A stretch of DNA of 44,879 nucleotides from Acetobacter sicerae (GTDB taxonomy: Bacteria > Pseudomonadota > Alphaproteobacteria > Acetobacterales > Acetobacteraceae): positions 1-44,879 of the forward strand of contig NZ_JAAABN010000019.1 of the NCBI RefSeq assembly GCF_011516765.1, in the 5' to 3' direction. Below are positions 29,554 through 38,717 of this stretch, piece by piece. The notes below the pieces were generated by a model. The model was not told where the DNA came from, made no database searches, and saw only the letters and a list, made by a program, of their open reading frames with translations. Both the position numbers and the translations under genes were made by a program. How positions within the stretch are numbered: position 1 is the stretch's first letter; each line of letters opens with the position of its first letter.

Positions 29554-30141
29554 TCAGCTCTTATTGCTCATTCTTTTAACAAGAAGCCGGATTCGCGTCT
29601 CGACATCCTCATGACTGCCTCCAAGCCGACGATCAAGTCCAAGAACGACGACGCCATGCACCGCTTCATACATCGTGCGGGCGAGAACAGATCGCTCCTG
29701 CACTGAGGCAGGCATGTCTTCAGCGAATAAATTAGCGATGCGGTCCAGAAGGCTATCGCGCAGGGCGAGGTAATCGGCAGGAAGCTCCTCCTGTGCGCCC
29801 CAGCGTAAGGCGAACAGCGCTTCCCAGCGATTCAGATGATCACGGGCGTATCTGAAATATCCCAGCGCCAGCGCTTCCAGCTTCTGCTGCGTGGAGCCGG
29901 GCATATTTTCCGCTTCGGCAAACATGAAGTTTCCCATTTCCAGAAGCGTGCGGGCGTTCACGTCCAGAATCACATTGTCCAGTCCGCCGAAAAGATAACC
30001 AAGGGATCCCAGTGCGCAGCCGGCTTTTCCGGTCACGGCGCGCGCAGAGCAGGATCGGAACCCTTCTTCAATGATGATCTGTTCCGCCGCATCCGTGATG
30101 GCGCTTCTGAGTGCTTCCGGATCCTTGCCTTTTCGTGCCAC
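29554..30141 (-). CDS. TetR/AcrR-family transcriptional regulator
   Basis: 195 residues from a GTG with CAGGAG eight bases upstream; an ATG eight bases earlier is in another frame. The DNA-binding domain is residues 8-58 (RSAITDAAEQIIIEEGF, then CSARAVTGKAGCALGSLGYLF), the usual helix-turn-helix with LGYLF in place of the common YYHF. The rest is the all-helical ligand pocket. It lies directly upstream of the RND operon in the same direction, so it is the likely repressor of that pump, by analogy with AcrR-type systems. Confidence 0.9.
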   Translation of the reverse strand: MARKGKDPEALRSAITDAAEQIIIEEGFRSCSARAVTGKAGCALGSLGYLFGGLDNVILDVNARTLLEMGNFMFAEAENMPGSTQQKLEALALGYFRYARDHLNRWEALFALRWGAQEELPADYLALRDSLLDRIANLFAEDMPASVQERSVLARTMYEAVHGVVVLGLDRRLGGSHEDVETRIRLLVKRMSNKS

Positions 30142-30803
30142 GCTTCATTCTCCTGTTCGTCTGCTTACTTACCCTTATGACATACGGGGAGAAAAAATGA
30201 ACGATGTTCAGCAACAATACATCAATAAGGAATTCATCATGAGCGCACCTCGCCCTGCCTCAAGCATCATCGTTGCCTCAAGCTGGTGGTGTTCATCTGG
30301 ATCAGCTTCGAGGGTATCCCGCTCCATGCCGGTGGAAGGTTGGCGGTAGGCTTATCTGAGCCTTTCAGGACTGTTTCTGCTGCAGTCTTCCATTGCCCTG
30401 TCACGAACCCTGCGCATCAGACCGAAGTAGAAGCTGTGAAAAATTCCTGAGTGAAATGCAGTGTGTTTTGCAGACAGATTTCCCCTTACCAGCCTCAACT
30501 AAAAACAAGTAAGATCAAAAAATCTGCGTCCCTTTGTGAAGATGGAGAAAAACTCACAAAAGAACGCAGTCATAAAACAGCAAGAGAAAAAAGCCATTTT
30601 GTTTCGGAGATACACCTATTGAATAATGAGACAGCTCTTGGTCTGTGTATTTCACAGCTCCCGAGCAATAATGTTCTCACTGCCTGCAATCGAAAACTAC
30701 GCACATGGTACATGGCTTCCTTCGTTCAACGGCTTTTTCGGCAGCGCGATGCCCTTCCCTGTCGGGAGAAAGCATCGCTTATCAAGATCCCCGGGCAATG
30801 CAC
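30142..30803. other. 660-base intergenic region, no recognised gene
   Basis: Upstream of tetR and downstream of the SDR gene. At 30197-30349 a 50-codon plus-strand frame has a good ribosome site (GGGGAG five bases before the ATG), but its product has no recognisable character beyond the first 15 residues, and the same stretch is open in a second frame. The rest (30450-30800) is AT-richer with only low-quality open frames. Confidence 0.35.
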
Positions 30804-31571
30804 CTACCCGGCGGTAAAGCCGTTATCCACATAGAGATACGTACCATTGATAAAACGAGCATCGTCGCTGGCAAGAAACAGGACAGCATCAGCAACCTCA
30901 TCGGGCGTAGCTGCACGTCCCTGACGGGCCGTCAGTTCCTCTTCGGATGCTCCCACCCCATAAGCCTGTAATGCCGCAATTTCCTTTCGACCATGGGGTG
31001 TATCAATAAAGCCGGGGCAAACAGCATTGCACCGTATGTTTCGGTCGCGGAACTCCATGGCGATGGCGCGCGCGAACATATGGCATGCTCCTTTGGTAGC
31101 GTTATACGCGACTTCAGTAGGTGTCGCAGCCGTAGCGGAGATGGAAGATGTGCAGACAATGGCGCCGCCGCCACCTGCGATCATGTGAGGCAGCGCCGCT
31201 TTAGTTACGAGAAACATGCTTTTTACATTGATGGCAAATAACTCATCCCACTCTTCCGTCTCAATCTCGAGGAATGGCTTGATGAGTATCGTCCCAGCGT
31301 GATTGAAGAGCACATTGATCTTGCCAAAAGTGTCGATACAGGCCTGCATCCCTCGACTGACCATGTGAGGGTCAGAAACATCGACATGGAAAAAGGCGAC
31401 CTGATGCCCGAGAGTCGAGAGCTGTTCCGCAAGTTTCTCACCCGCAATGACATTGCGGTCAAATATGGCGACCTGAGCTCCCTCTTCAGCAAAACGGACG
31501 ACACTGGCCGCACCCACTCCGGTTGCTCCTCCTGAGACGATAACGGTTTTATCCAGAAATTTCTGTTTCAT
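30804..31571 (-). CDS. Short-chain dehydrogenase/reductase (SDR)
   Basis: 255 residues, classical SDR length. The cofactor loop is SGGATGVG (13-20). D38 after the second beta strand (VAIFDRN) indicates NAD(H) rather than NADP(H). NHAG (90-93) replaces the common NAG, and the catalytic set is S142/S143, Y156 and K160 in YNATK. The C-terminal FINGTYLYVDNGF closes the fold as in 3-oxoacyl reductase/GlucDH-like members. It begins 11 bases after the permease stop, so the two form an operon divergent from a LuxR-type regulator. The substrate is presumably what the permease brings in or a product of it; this is inferred only from context. Confidence 0.92.
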   Translation of the reverse strand: MKQKFLDKTVIVSGGATGVGAASVVRFAEEGAQVAIFDRNVIAGEKLAEQLSTLGHQVAFFHVDVSDPHMVSRGMQACIDTFGKINVLFNHAGTILIKPFLEIETEEWDELFAINVKSMFLVTKAALPHMIAGGGGAIVCTSSISATAATPTEVAYNATKGACHMFARAIAMEFRDRNIRCNAVCPGFIDTPHGRKEIAALQAYGVGASEEELTARQGRAATPDEVADAVLFLASDDARFINGTYLYVDNGFTAG

Positions 31572-31582
31572 TTTCTATTTCC

Positions 31583-33028
31583 TTACCGGGATTCATCGAC
31601 TGTTACGGAACGACGTGCGGCGAGCACGACCCCCACACAGAAGACTGCGATCAAGACGAGAGGAATCAGCATGACTGAGACAATGCTCTGATCTGGCGAG
31701 GAAGGGCGGGGCCATACCAGGTTGATCAATGCACCGATCTCGAAAGCAAGAGCGACCAGAGTGAGAAGCCAGCCCAGCCGTCCCAGATGGAAGGGACCCG
31801 ATGGCTTCCAGCCACGCAGGCGGGCAAAAACGGCGGCAAGCAGCACCATTGTAAAGGTTGTGTAGATGCCCGCCGTAGCGAAATTGATGACGGCTTCCGC
31901 AATATGAGGGGCAAAGCCGCCGATGAGCAGGACGATGCAGGGCAGCACGGTTGCGGCAAGCACAGCGGCCGTTGGCAGACCCGTGCGTGGATTGACCTGA
32001 GACATTGCGGCAGAAAACGGAATCATCCCGTCCCGCCCCATGGAAAAGAGAAGACGACTTGTCGACGCGATCACGGAAATGGCGGCGCTGAATGCGACCA
32101 GCATCAGACATCCGAACATGGCGGTCGCCCCTACAGGACCAATCGCGTTTCTCAGGGCCGCATCAGCCGGATTGGCGACTGCCCCTGAAACGGCGCCAAC
32201 CATGTCAGGAACAGCCAGAATCATGCCAAGAGCGATCAGAAGAGCCGATCCGCCACCAGCAAGCATGGTTGTGAGCATGGCGCGCGGCACTTCCCGTGAA
32301 GCATCATGCACCTCTTCTGCCAGATCGCCGCACGCTTCATGTCCAAAGAATATCCATATTCCCAGCAGACTCGCCGCAAACATGGCGCCCGTTGAATGCC
32401 CTGCACCGGCACCAAAGTCTTCGAACAGGACGTGGAAAGGCTGAATACGGGCAAAAAGCAGCATATAGACGCCGCAGACGCCCAGTCCGATCAGACCGGC
32501 CCAGACACCGAGTTCGGTCATTTTCCCCAGAACTTTTGTGCCTATCAGGTTGAGCGACGCAGAGAGGATGATGATGACCAAAGCGACGCAGGTATCGAAA
32601 GTGTTTGTGGCTTCCATGCCTGTCAGGGCCGCCAGATAGGGCGCAACGCCAGCGGCAAGTCCCGCGGCGACACCCACGAGCGCAAGAAAATACATCCAGC
32701 CCGTGAGGAAGCCCCAGCGATCTCCGACAAGGCGTCGCGCCCATTGGTAAACACCACCCGCGATTGGATACTGGGAGGATATTTCGGCAAAAATCAGCGC
32801 ATTGATCGTATGACCAAGCAGAACCAGCGGCATCGTCCAGAAGAAGGCCGGGCCTGCTGTCGTGAGGGCGTAGGCGAACAATGCGTAAAAGCCCGCGAGG
32901 GGGCTCATATAAGAATAGCCTACGGAGAAATCTGCAAAAAATCCAAGAACCCGATGGAATTCCGGCTTATAGCCAAACTGTTCGAGGCTGCTGTCATCGG
33001 ACTGGAGGGCGGGGTCGTTGCCTGACAT
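31583..33028 (-). CDS. APC-superfamily amino acid / amine permease
   Basis: 481 residues from the ATG at 33028, which has GGAG seven bases upstream; an upstream ATG would add ten residues without a better site. Twelve or more membrane segments. FGYKPEFHRVLGFFADFSVG in front of TM1 and ISSQYPIAGGVYQWARRL after TM2 are characteristic of the GABA/choline-permease-like branch, and HDASREVPRAML is the loop between TM6 and TM7. It probably imports an amino acid, GABA or an amine by cation symport. It is co-transcribed with the SDR gene and divergent from a LuxR-type regulator. Confidence 0.9.
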   Translation of the reverse strand: MSGNDPALQSDDSSLEQFGYKPEFHRVLGFFADFSVGYSYMSPLAGFYALFAYALTTAGPAFFWTMPLVLLGHTINALIFAEISSQYPIAGGVYQWARRLVGDRWGFLTGWMYFLALVGVAAGLAAGVAPYLAALTGMEATNTFDTCVALVIIILSASLNLIGTKVLGKMTELGVWAGLIGLGVCGVYMLLFARIQPFHVLFEDFGAGAGHSTGAMFAASLLGIWIFFGHEACGDLAEEVHDASREVPRAMLTTMLAGGGSALLIALGMILAVPDMVGAVSGAVANPADAALRNAIGPVGATAMFGCLMLVAFSAAISVIASTSRLLFSMGRDGMIPFSAAMSQVNPRTGLPTAAVLAATVLPCIVLLIGGFAPHIAEAVINFATAGIYTTFTMVLLAAVFARLRGWKPSGPFHLGRLGWLLTLVALAFEIGALINLVWPRPSSPDQSIVSVMLIPLVLIAVFCVGVVLAARRSVTVDESR

Positions 33029-33106
33029 AATCTTCTCCGTTGTCGGCGGACATTCCACTCAACTTTATGGTTTCTTTGTCGCAACAATATGCTGGGGAGA
33101 AAACTT

Positions 33107-33128
33107 GGGGTATATCCCGAAAGGGATA
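33107..33128. promoter_or_regulatory. Palindrome TATCCC-GAAA-GGGATA, candidate operator
   Basis: A perfect 6-bp dyad at 33113-33128 with a 4-base centre. It is preceded by GGGGTATA (33107-33114), which with the left arm forms a second, imperfect dyad. It sits 42 bases before the LuxR-type start and about 80 bases before the permease start, a good position to control both. Confidence 0.5.
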
Positions 33129-33170
33129 GTCGGATGATGTGCCGCTTTAAAATGCGGAGAGGAAACTCTT

Positions 33171-33989
33171 GTGCCCAAGCTGATTGATGCTCTTGTGGAA
33201 CTGTCAACTTTCGTCATCAGACACATGGATGAAAGCGCACTCTTCAGGGAAATTGATTCGATCCTCAATCGTGTGGCGAGCTTTGATATTTCCGTAGTCT
33301 TCGCATACCCGCTCTCAGAAAAACCTGTGGTTCTTCATGATGGTCTGAAAGAAATATCCCTTCCAAACGCCATGGAAGACTATCTGGCAGGAGGGTATCT
33401 TCTTGATGCAGTATATGTCGCCTGCATGCAGGGCCTGCCGGATGGTCTCTATCGTTTGAGCACGTTGGCTCCGGACGCCTTCTTTGAAAGCGAATACTTT
33501 CTCTCTCCTCTCATTCATCCCTGCATCTCAATGGAAAGCGGGAGTCTGGTTGAGGAAATCGCTTTCTGTACACGGGCTCCAGACGGCACGGCTCTGGTCT
33601 ATTCCCTGATGCGCTCCAAAGGATCAAAAGCATTCTCCGAACAGGAGTTTTCACAACTCAAATCATTTTCCTCCATCATCAATGCCGTGATGGTGCGGCA
33701 CTGGCGTCAGCAGGTGGAGCGAAAAACATCAGGACAGGAAGAGACAAAATTCAGCAGGGAAGCCTTGAATATCTCTTTTCATAACTTTGAACGCGACCGC
33801 CTCTCCACACGGGAGCAGGATGTCGTTGCGCTTCTGTTGCGTGGACACAGCTCCTTATCTGCTGCAAAAAATCTGGGAATTACTGAGGGAACCGTTAAAA
33901 TTCATCGCAAAAATATCTATGCGAAACTTGGCATTTCAAGCCAGAGCATGCTGTTTTCTCATTTCATTACATCCATGATCAAGAACTGA
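33171..33989 (+). CDS. LuxR-family transcriptional regulator (C-terminal HTH)
   Basis: 272 residues from a GTG with GAGAGGA eight bases upstream. The C-terminal domain (about 208-265) is a LuxR/FixJ-type helix-turn-helix: LSTREQDVVALLLRGHSS, then AKNLGITEGTVKIHRKNIYAKLG. The first 180 residues form a signal domain without similarity to acyl-homoserine-lactone pockets that I can see; it contains no Asp-phosphorylation receiver. It is divergently transcribed from the permease/SDR operon, so it most likely senses the permease substrate and activates that operon. A bidirectional hairpin terminator follows. Confidence 0.88.
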   Translation: MPKLIDALVELSTFVIRHMDESALFREIDSILNRVASFDISVVFAYPLSEKPVVLHDGLKEISLPNAMEDYLAGGYLLDAVYVACMQGLPDGLYRLSTLAPDAFFESEYFLSPLIHPCISMESGSLVEEIAFCTRAPDGTALVYSLMRSKGSKAFSEQEFSQLKSFSSIINAVMVRHWRQQVERKTSGQEETKFSREALNISFHNFERDRLSTREQDVVALLLRGHSSLSAAKNLGITEGTVKIHRKNIYAKLGISSQSMLFSHFITSMIKN

Positions 33990-34098
33990 TCTGAAGATTC
34001 GAAAACTGCCAGAGTTCAGCAATCAGCAAATCGCACGACCACCCTCCGAACGCATGTCCATTTCGTCATTTCCCTGCTGATGCCAGCGTTCATATAAG

Positions 34099-34136
34099 AA
34101 AGGCCGTATCTCCCCTCAGGAAGATACGGCCTTTTT
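34099..34136. terminator. Bidirectional hairpin terminator (luxR-type / glyA)
   Basis: AAAGGCCGTATCT (34099-34111) pairs perfectly with AGATACGGCCTTT (34122-34134). There is a T-run on the plus side and TTTCTTAT on the minus side, so it serves both convergent genes. Confidence 0.9.
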
Positions 34137-34173
34137 CGTCAGTGAAACTGTCCTCACTTAGGAACAGGCAGAA

Positions 34174-35463
34174 TCACTTTTTATAGATCGGGAACTTCGC
34201 GCAGAGCGCCTTGACGCGCTCGTGGACGGCGTTCTCGACAGCCGCATCGCCCTCGCCACCAGCGGCGGCCAGCGCGGTCAGAACCTCGTCGATCATCTCG
34301 CCGACCTCACGGAACTCGGCCTCGCGGAAACCGCGCGCCGTCGCCGCCGGACTGCCCAGACGGATGCCCGACGTGATCGCCGGCTTCTCCGGGTCAAACG
34401 GCACGGCGTTCTTGTTCGCCGTGATGCCCGCGCGTTCCAGAGCCTTTTCCGCGATCTTGCCCGTCACTTTCTTCGGACGCAGATCGACCAGCAGCAGATG
34501 GCTGTCCGTGCCACCCGTCACGAGGTCGAAACCACGCGCTACCAGCGTCTCGCCCAGCACCTTCGCGTTGGCGGCGACGGCCTTCTGGTAGTCCTTGAAC
34601 TCCGGCTTCAGCGCCTCGCCGAACGCGACGGTCTTGGCGGCGATCACGTGCATCAGCGGACCGCCCTGCAGGCCGGGGAACACGGCGGAGTTGATCTTCT
34701 TCGCCAGCGCCTCGCTGTTTGTCAGAATCAGGCCACCACGCGGACCACGCAGCGTCTTGTGCGTCGTCGTGGTGACGATGTCGGCGTGCGGAACCGGGCT
34801 CGGATACAGACCGGCCGCCACCAGACCGGCGAAGTGCGCCATGTCGACCATCAGGAAAGCGCCGACCTCGTCAGCGATCTTGCGGAAGCGGGCAAAGTCG
34901 ATGATGCGCGGATAGGCCGAGCTGCCGGCGACGATCAGCTTCGGCTTGTGCTCGCGGGCCAGCGATTCCATCTCGTCATAGTCGAGATAACCGTCCTGCT
35001 TGCGCACGCCATACTGCACGGCGTTGAACCACTTGCCGGAATAGTTCGGGGCCGCACCGTGTGTGAGGTGGCCACCAGCGGCGAGGCTCATGCCCAGCAC
35101 CGTGTCGCCCGGCGCGACAACCGCCATGAACGCCGCCTGGTTGGCGTTGGCGCCCGAGTGCGGCTGCACGTTGGCGAAGCCCGCGCCGAACATCTGTTTC
35201 GCGCGCTCGATGGCGAGGACCTCGACCTTGTCGACCTCGGAGCAGCCGCCATAGTAGCGACGGCCCGGATAACCCTCGGCGTATTTGTTGGTCAGAACGC
35301 TGCCCTGAGCCTGCAGCACAGCCTCCGACACCATGTTCTCAGACGCAATCAGCTCGATCCCGTCGCGCTGACGCTCGAACTCGCTCGCAATCGCCGACGC
35401 GACCTCGGCGTCAACCTCAGCCAACGAAGACTGGAAAAAGCGATGCAGATCCGTCTCGCTCAT
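34174..35463 (-). CDS. glyA: Serine hydroxymethyltransferase
   Basis: 429 residues from the ATG at 35463, with AGGGAG seven bases upstream; the longer frame back to 35637 is not supported. A PLP enzyme that interconverts serine + tetrahydrofolate with glycine + methylene-tetrahydrofolate in the cytoplasm, the main one-carbon source. Signatures: [11 protein letters not shown] near the start, [31 protein letters not shown], and [15 protein letters not shown] with the Schiff-base lysine in HKT. The length is normal. Divergent from a cationic-amino-acid-type permease; no riboswitch was recognised upstream. Confidence 0.97.
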   Translation of the reverse strand: MSETDLHRFFQSSLAEVDAEVASAIASEFERQRDGIELIASENMVSEAVLQAQGSVLTNKYAEGYPGRRYYGGCSEVDKVEVLAIERAKQMFGAGFANVQPHSGANANQAAFMAVVAPGDTVLGMSLAAGGHLTHGAAPNYSGKWFNAVQYGVRKQDGYLDYDEMESLAREHKPKLIVAGSSAYPRIIDFARFRKIADEVGAFLMVDMAHFAGLVAAGLYPSPVPHADIVTTTTHKTLRGPRGGLILTNSEALAKKINSAVFPGLQGGPLMHVIAAKTVAFGEALKPEFKDYQKAVAANAKVLGETLVARGFDLVTGGTDSHLLLVDLRPKKVTGKIAEKALERAGITANKNAVPFDPEKPAITSGIRLGSPAATARGFREAEFREVGEMIDEVLTALAAAGGEGDAAVENAVHERVKALCAKFPIYKK

Positions 35464-35635
35464 ATTGAAACTCCCTGTCCCAGAGCCACTCATCACAAAG
35501 CAGGTAGCCCCGAAACCGGACGCCCAACCCGAAACGTACCTTGCTGTTGGCGTGGTTGTAGCCTTTTCATGGACGGAAAACCACACCTCGCGCATAGATG
35601 GTCCGCACAGAGACGTTTCAAGGACAGCCTTACCC

Positions 35636-37093
35636 ATGCCTCAGCCGCCCCGGCCCAGCTCATCATCCCTTTTCCGTCGCAAACCCATGGATGCCGCCCC
35701 GGAAGACAGTGGCCTGAAACGTGTGCTGGGTCCGGTCACTCTGGTCGCCCTCGGCGTAGGGGCGACCATCGGCGCCGGGCTGTTCTCGCTGACAGGCATT
35801 GCGGCAGGCGACAATGCGGGTCCGGCCGTGACGCTGTCCTATATCATCGCCGCCATCGCCTGTGGATTTGCGGGGCTCTGTTACAGCGAACTGGCGGGCA
35901 TGATTCCTGTCGCGGGAAGCGCCTACTCCTATGCCTATGTGACGATGGGCGAACTGATCGCATGGATCATCGGCTGGGATCTGGTTCTGGAATATGCCGT
36001 CGGGGCCGCGACCGTCTCGGTCAGCTGGTCGGGCTATGTGACCTCGCTCCTCGCTGGATGGGGCATTCATCTCCCGGCGCGCTTCACCGCTTCACCGTTT
36101 CAGACCGTTCATCTGGCGGATGGCAGCACTGCCAGCGGCATCGCCAACCTCCCGGCAGCCTTCATCATCATTCTCGTCTCCCTGCTGCTGATCCGGGGCA
36201 CCTCCGCCTCAGCGAAGGTGAATGCGGTCATCGTCGCCCTCAAACTCTCGGTCATTGCCGCCTTTATCGGCTTTGGCATCCCGTGGATCGATACAGCCAA
36301 CTATCACCCGTTCATTCCGCCCAATGAGGGGACATTCGGTCATTTCGGCTTTTCCGGCGTCATGCGTGCGGCGGGCACCATCTTCTTCGCCTATATCGGA
36401 TTTGACGCGCTCTCCACCGCCGCGCAGGAGACCAAAAATCCCAAGCGCGATATCCCCATCGGTATTCTCGGCAGTCTGGCCATCTGTGCGCTGGCTTATG
36501 TGACCTTTTCCTTCGTGCTGACCGGAATCGTGAACTACGCCGATATGGCTGGCGACCCCGCCCCTGTCGCCACGGCCATCGACCGGACCCACATCACCTG
36601 GCTTCAGATCGCCATCAAGTTCGGCATCATTGGCGGCTTCACCTCCGTGCTGCTGATGCTGCTGCTGGGACAGAGCCGCGTCTTTTTCGCGATGTCCCGT
36701 GATGGCCTTCTGCCCGCACTGTTCAGCCGGACCCATGCCCGCTTTCACACACCGTGGCTGTCCAACCTGTTCTTCATGATGCTGACGGGGCTGCTGGCCG
36801 CCTTCCTGCCGATTGCCGAGCTGGGCCATATGACGTCCATCGGCACGCTGCTCGCCTTCATTATCGTCTGTGTCGGCGTACTCGTGCTCCGCCGTCAGGC
36901 TCCCGACGTCGAGCGCAAGTTTCGCGTGCCCGGCGGCCCGGTCATTCCGCTGGCCGGTATCCTGTCCTGTCTGGTTGTCATGGTGTCTCTGGACGCCCTG
37001 ACCTGGCTTCGGCTCTTTGTGTGGCTCGGGATCGGTCTGGGCGTCTATTTTCTTTACGGACGTCAGAAAAGCAGACTCGCCGGAGCGGACTGA
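35636..37093 (+). CDS. APC-family permease, cationic amino acid transporter (CAT) type
   Basis: 485 residues from the ATG at 35636 (AGGA 11 bases upstream); the open frame extends further 5' but overlaps the glyA promoter. Twelve to fourteen membrane segments. TM1 region [15 protein letters not shown], the loop [39 protein letters not shown] and [16 protein letters not shown] are all typical of the YfnA/CAT group. It would take up amino acids by proton or exchange transport. Divergent from glyA with a 172-base spacer, so a link to serine or glycine metabolism is possible but not shown by the sequence. Confidence 0.92.
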   Translation: MPQPPRPSSSSLFRRKPMDAAPEDSGLKRVLGPVTLVALGVGATIGAGLFSLTGIAAGDNAGPAVTLSYIIAAIACGFAGLCYSELAGMIPVAGSAYSYAYVTMGELIAWIIGWDLVLEYAVGAATVSVSWSGYVTSLLAGWGIHLPARFTASPFQTVHLADGSTASGIANLPAAFIIILVSLLLIRGTSASAKVNAVIVALKLSVIAAFIGFGIPWIDTANYHPFIPPNEGTFGHFGFSGVMRAAGTIFFAYIGFDALSTAAQETKNPKRDIPIGILGSLAICALAYVTFSFVLTGIVNYADMAGDPAPVATAIDRTHITWLQIAIKFGIIGGFTSVLLMLLLGQSRVFFAMSRDGLLPALFSRTHARFHTPWLSNLFFMMLTGLLAAFLPIAELGHMTSIGTLLAFIIVCVGVLVLRRQAPDVERKFRVPGGPVIPLAGILSCLVVMVSLDALTWLRLFVWLGIGLGVYFLYGRQKSRLAGAD

Positions 37094-37120
37094 CCTTCCG
37101 GCTGACTCAACGAGACAAAT

Positions 37121-37179
37121 CATGATCCGGTATTGAAACGGTCCTTAACCTGAAAGAACGCCCTTTTTACCGGATCATG
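37121..37179. repeat. 12-bp perfect inverted repeat with 35-base spacer
   Basis: CATGATCCGGTA (37121-37132) and TACCGGATCATG (37168-37179) face each other 28 bases after the permease stop. The loop is long for a terminator, although a TTTTT run lies just inside the right arm. It could be a 3'-end structure or a small repeat element; other copies were not found in the window. Confidence 0.5.
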
Positions 37180-37388
37180 TGCACCATTTAAGCAAGACGG
37201 GCGTTTCTTCTGGTGGTGTAGTGTCGGCGCTCTTACTATTACCGACAGGTAAACAGCAGACCGGCATTGCATAAAAACGACATCGCCTTTGAAAGTATGC
37301 TGGAACTTTCCTGCGTTGACGCGATATACACCAGCATCAGGCCGCGCTTGACCAAGGCACGGCTCCCATAAAAACATCGGTTGATCCC

Positions 37389-38705
37389 GTGCTGCTTCTC
37401 CTGATGGGCGTCCTTGCCGTCGTCCTGCTGATTGCCATCAACATCCTCATTTCTCTATCAGAAATCTCGTTCGCCGCCGCGCGCGACGTCCGCCTACGAT
37501 CCCGTGCCGAAGCCGGTGACGAACGGGCGACAGCCTTCCTCGCCATGCGCCGCAACAGCGGACAGGTGATGACGGTGCTTCAGATTCTTCTGAACGCCGT
37601 GGGAATCCTCGGCGGTATCGTCAGCTCCGACATGCTGACCCCGCCCCTTTCAGACATTTTCAGAAGCTGGGGACTCAGCAACGCCTCCGCCGACAGTCTC
37701 GGCGCGACAGTCAGCTTCATATTCATCACCGGCACGTTTGTCGTTTTCGCCGATCTGCTCCCCAAGCGTATCGCCATGAACGCGCCGGACCGGATCGGCC
37801 TCGCCATCGGATGGTTCCCCTCCACGGCGCTCCATCTGCTCTATCCGTTTGTCTGGGTCTTCTCCAAGATCTCCGACGCGCTGCTCCGCGCCCTGAAAAT
37901 ACCGGCCGCCTCCGCTGTCGAGCCGGTCACGCCGGAAGATCTGCGCGCCATCCTCGCGGCAGGCACCGCCTCGGGCGTGCTGCTGGAGCAGGAACATCTG
38001 ATGATCCAGAACGTGCTGGGCCTTCAGGACCGCGCCGTCAGCTCCGCCATGACGCCCCGTGACGAAATCGTCTTTCTCGATGTGCAGGAAACGCCGGACA
38101 CCCTGCGCAACAAGGTCCGCCACGACTCCTATTCCCGCTATCCGCTCTGCAATGGCGGCCTTGATCACGTCATCGGCTCGGTGCGGATCGAGGATATTTT
38201 CGTCGCCTCCGCCGATGAAAAAGGCGCTCTGCCTCTCGGTCGTCTGCGCCGCGATGTGCTGTCCGTCCCGGAGACGCTCAATCTGTGGGATACACTCGCC
38301 CAGTTCGATGCCCACGGCGCAGGCTTTGCGCTGGTCATCAGTGAATACGGGCTTGTCGTCGGACTGATTACCTTCAAGGACATCATGGGCGCGCTGATGG
38401 ACGGACTGGCGACCCCGTTCGAGGAGCAGCTTATCGTTCAGCGTGACGAGAATTCATGGCTGATCGACGGCGCAGCCCCGATCGGCGACGTCATCCGTGA
38501 ACTCGGCATCGCCGATCTGCCTGACAGCAACTCCTTCGACACGATTGCAGGCTTTGTCATGCACCGCCTGCGCCGGATGGCCCGCAAGGCGGATCACACG
38601 GATGCTTCCGGCTTCCGTTTTGAAGTGGTCGATGTCGAGGGTTTCCGTATCAACCAGCTGCTGGTGACCCGCCTGCCCCGTACGGAAGAACTCGAAGCAA
38701 CCTGA
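37389..38705 (+). CDS. CNNM/CorC-type membrane protein (DUF21 + CBS + CorC_HlyC)
   Basis: 438 residues. Often annotated as hemolysin; the family acts in Mg2+ (or Co2+) efflux and homeostasis. The N-terminal DUF21 domain has three or four membrane segments (1-165), including NILISLSEISFAAARDVRL and LPKRIAMNAPDRIGLAI. A tandem CBS pair follows (about 200-325, with SSAMTPRDEIVFLD and ISEYGLVVGLITFKDIMGAL), then a C-terminal CorC_HlyC domain (about 345-430). The start is GTG 37389 or ATG 37404; no good ribosome site distinguishes them. It converges on mutL with a 12-base gap. Confidence 0.9.
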   Translation: MLLLLMGVLAVVLLIAINILISLSEISFAAARDVRLRSRAEAGDERATAFLAMRRNSGQVMTVLQILLNAVGILGGIVSSDMLTPPLSDIFRSWGLSNASADSLGATVSFIFITGTFVVFADLLPKRIAMNAPDRIGLAIGWFPSTALHLLYPFVWVFSKISDALLRALKIPAASAVEPVTPEDLRAILAAGTASGVLLEQEHLMIQNVLGLQDRAVSSAMTPRDEIVFLDVQETPDTLRNKVRHDSYSRYPLCNGGLDHVIGSVRIEDIFVASADEKGALPLGRLRRDVLSVPETLNLWDTLAQFDAHGAGFALVISEYGLVVGLITFKDIMGALMDGLATPFEEQLIVQRDENSWLIDGAAPIGDVIRELGIADLPDSNSFDTIAGFVMHRLRRMARKADHTDASGFRFEVVDVEGFRINQLLVTRLPRTEELEAT

Positions 38706-38717
38706 CGGTTTCACGCT

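Noticed and set aside
30451..30834. Plus-strand 127-codon frame
   Set aside because: Overlaps the SDR 3' end, no ribosome site and no family resemblance.
34222..36327. Plus-strand 701-codon frame spanning glyA and the next permease
   Set aside because: Crosses two well-supported genes on different frames and gives an Arg/His-rich product without motifs.
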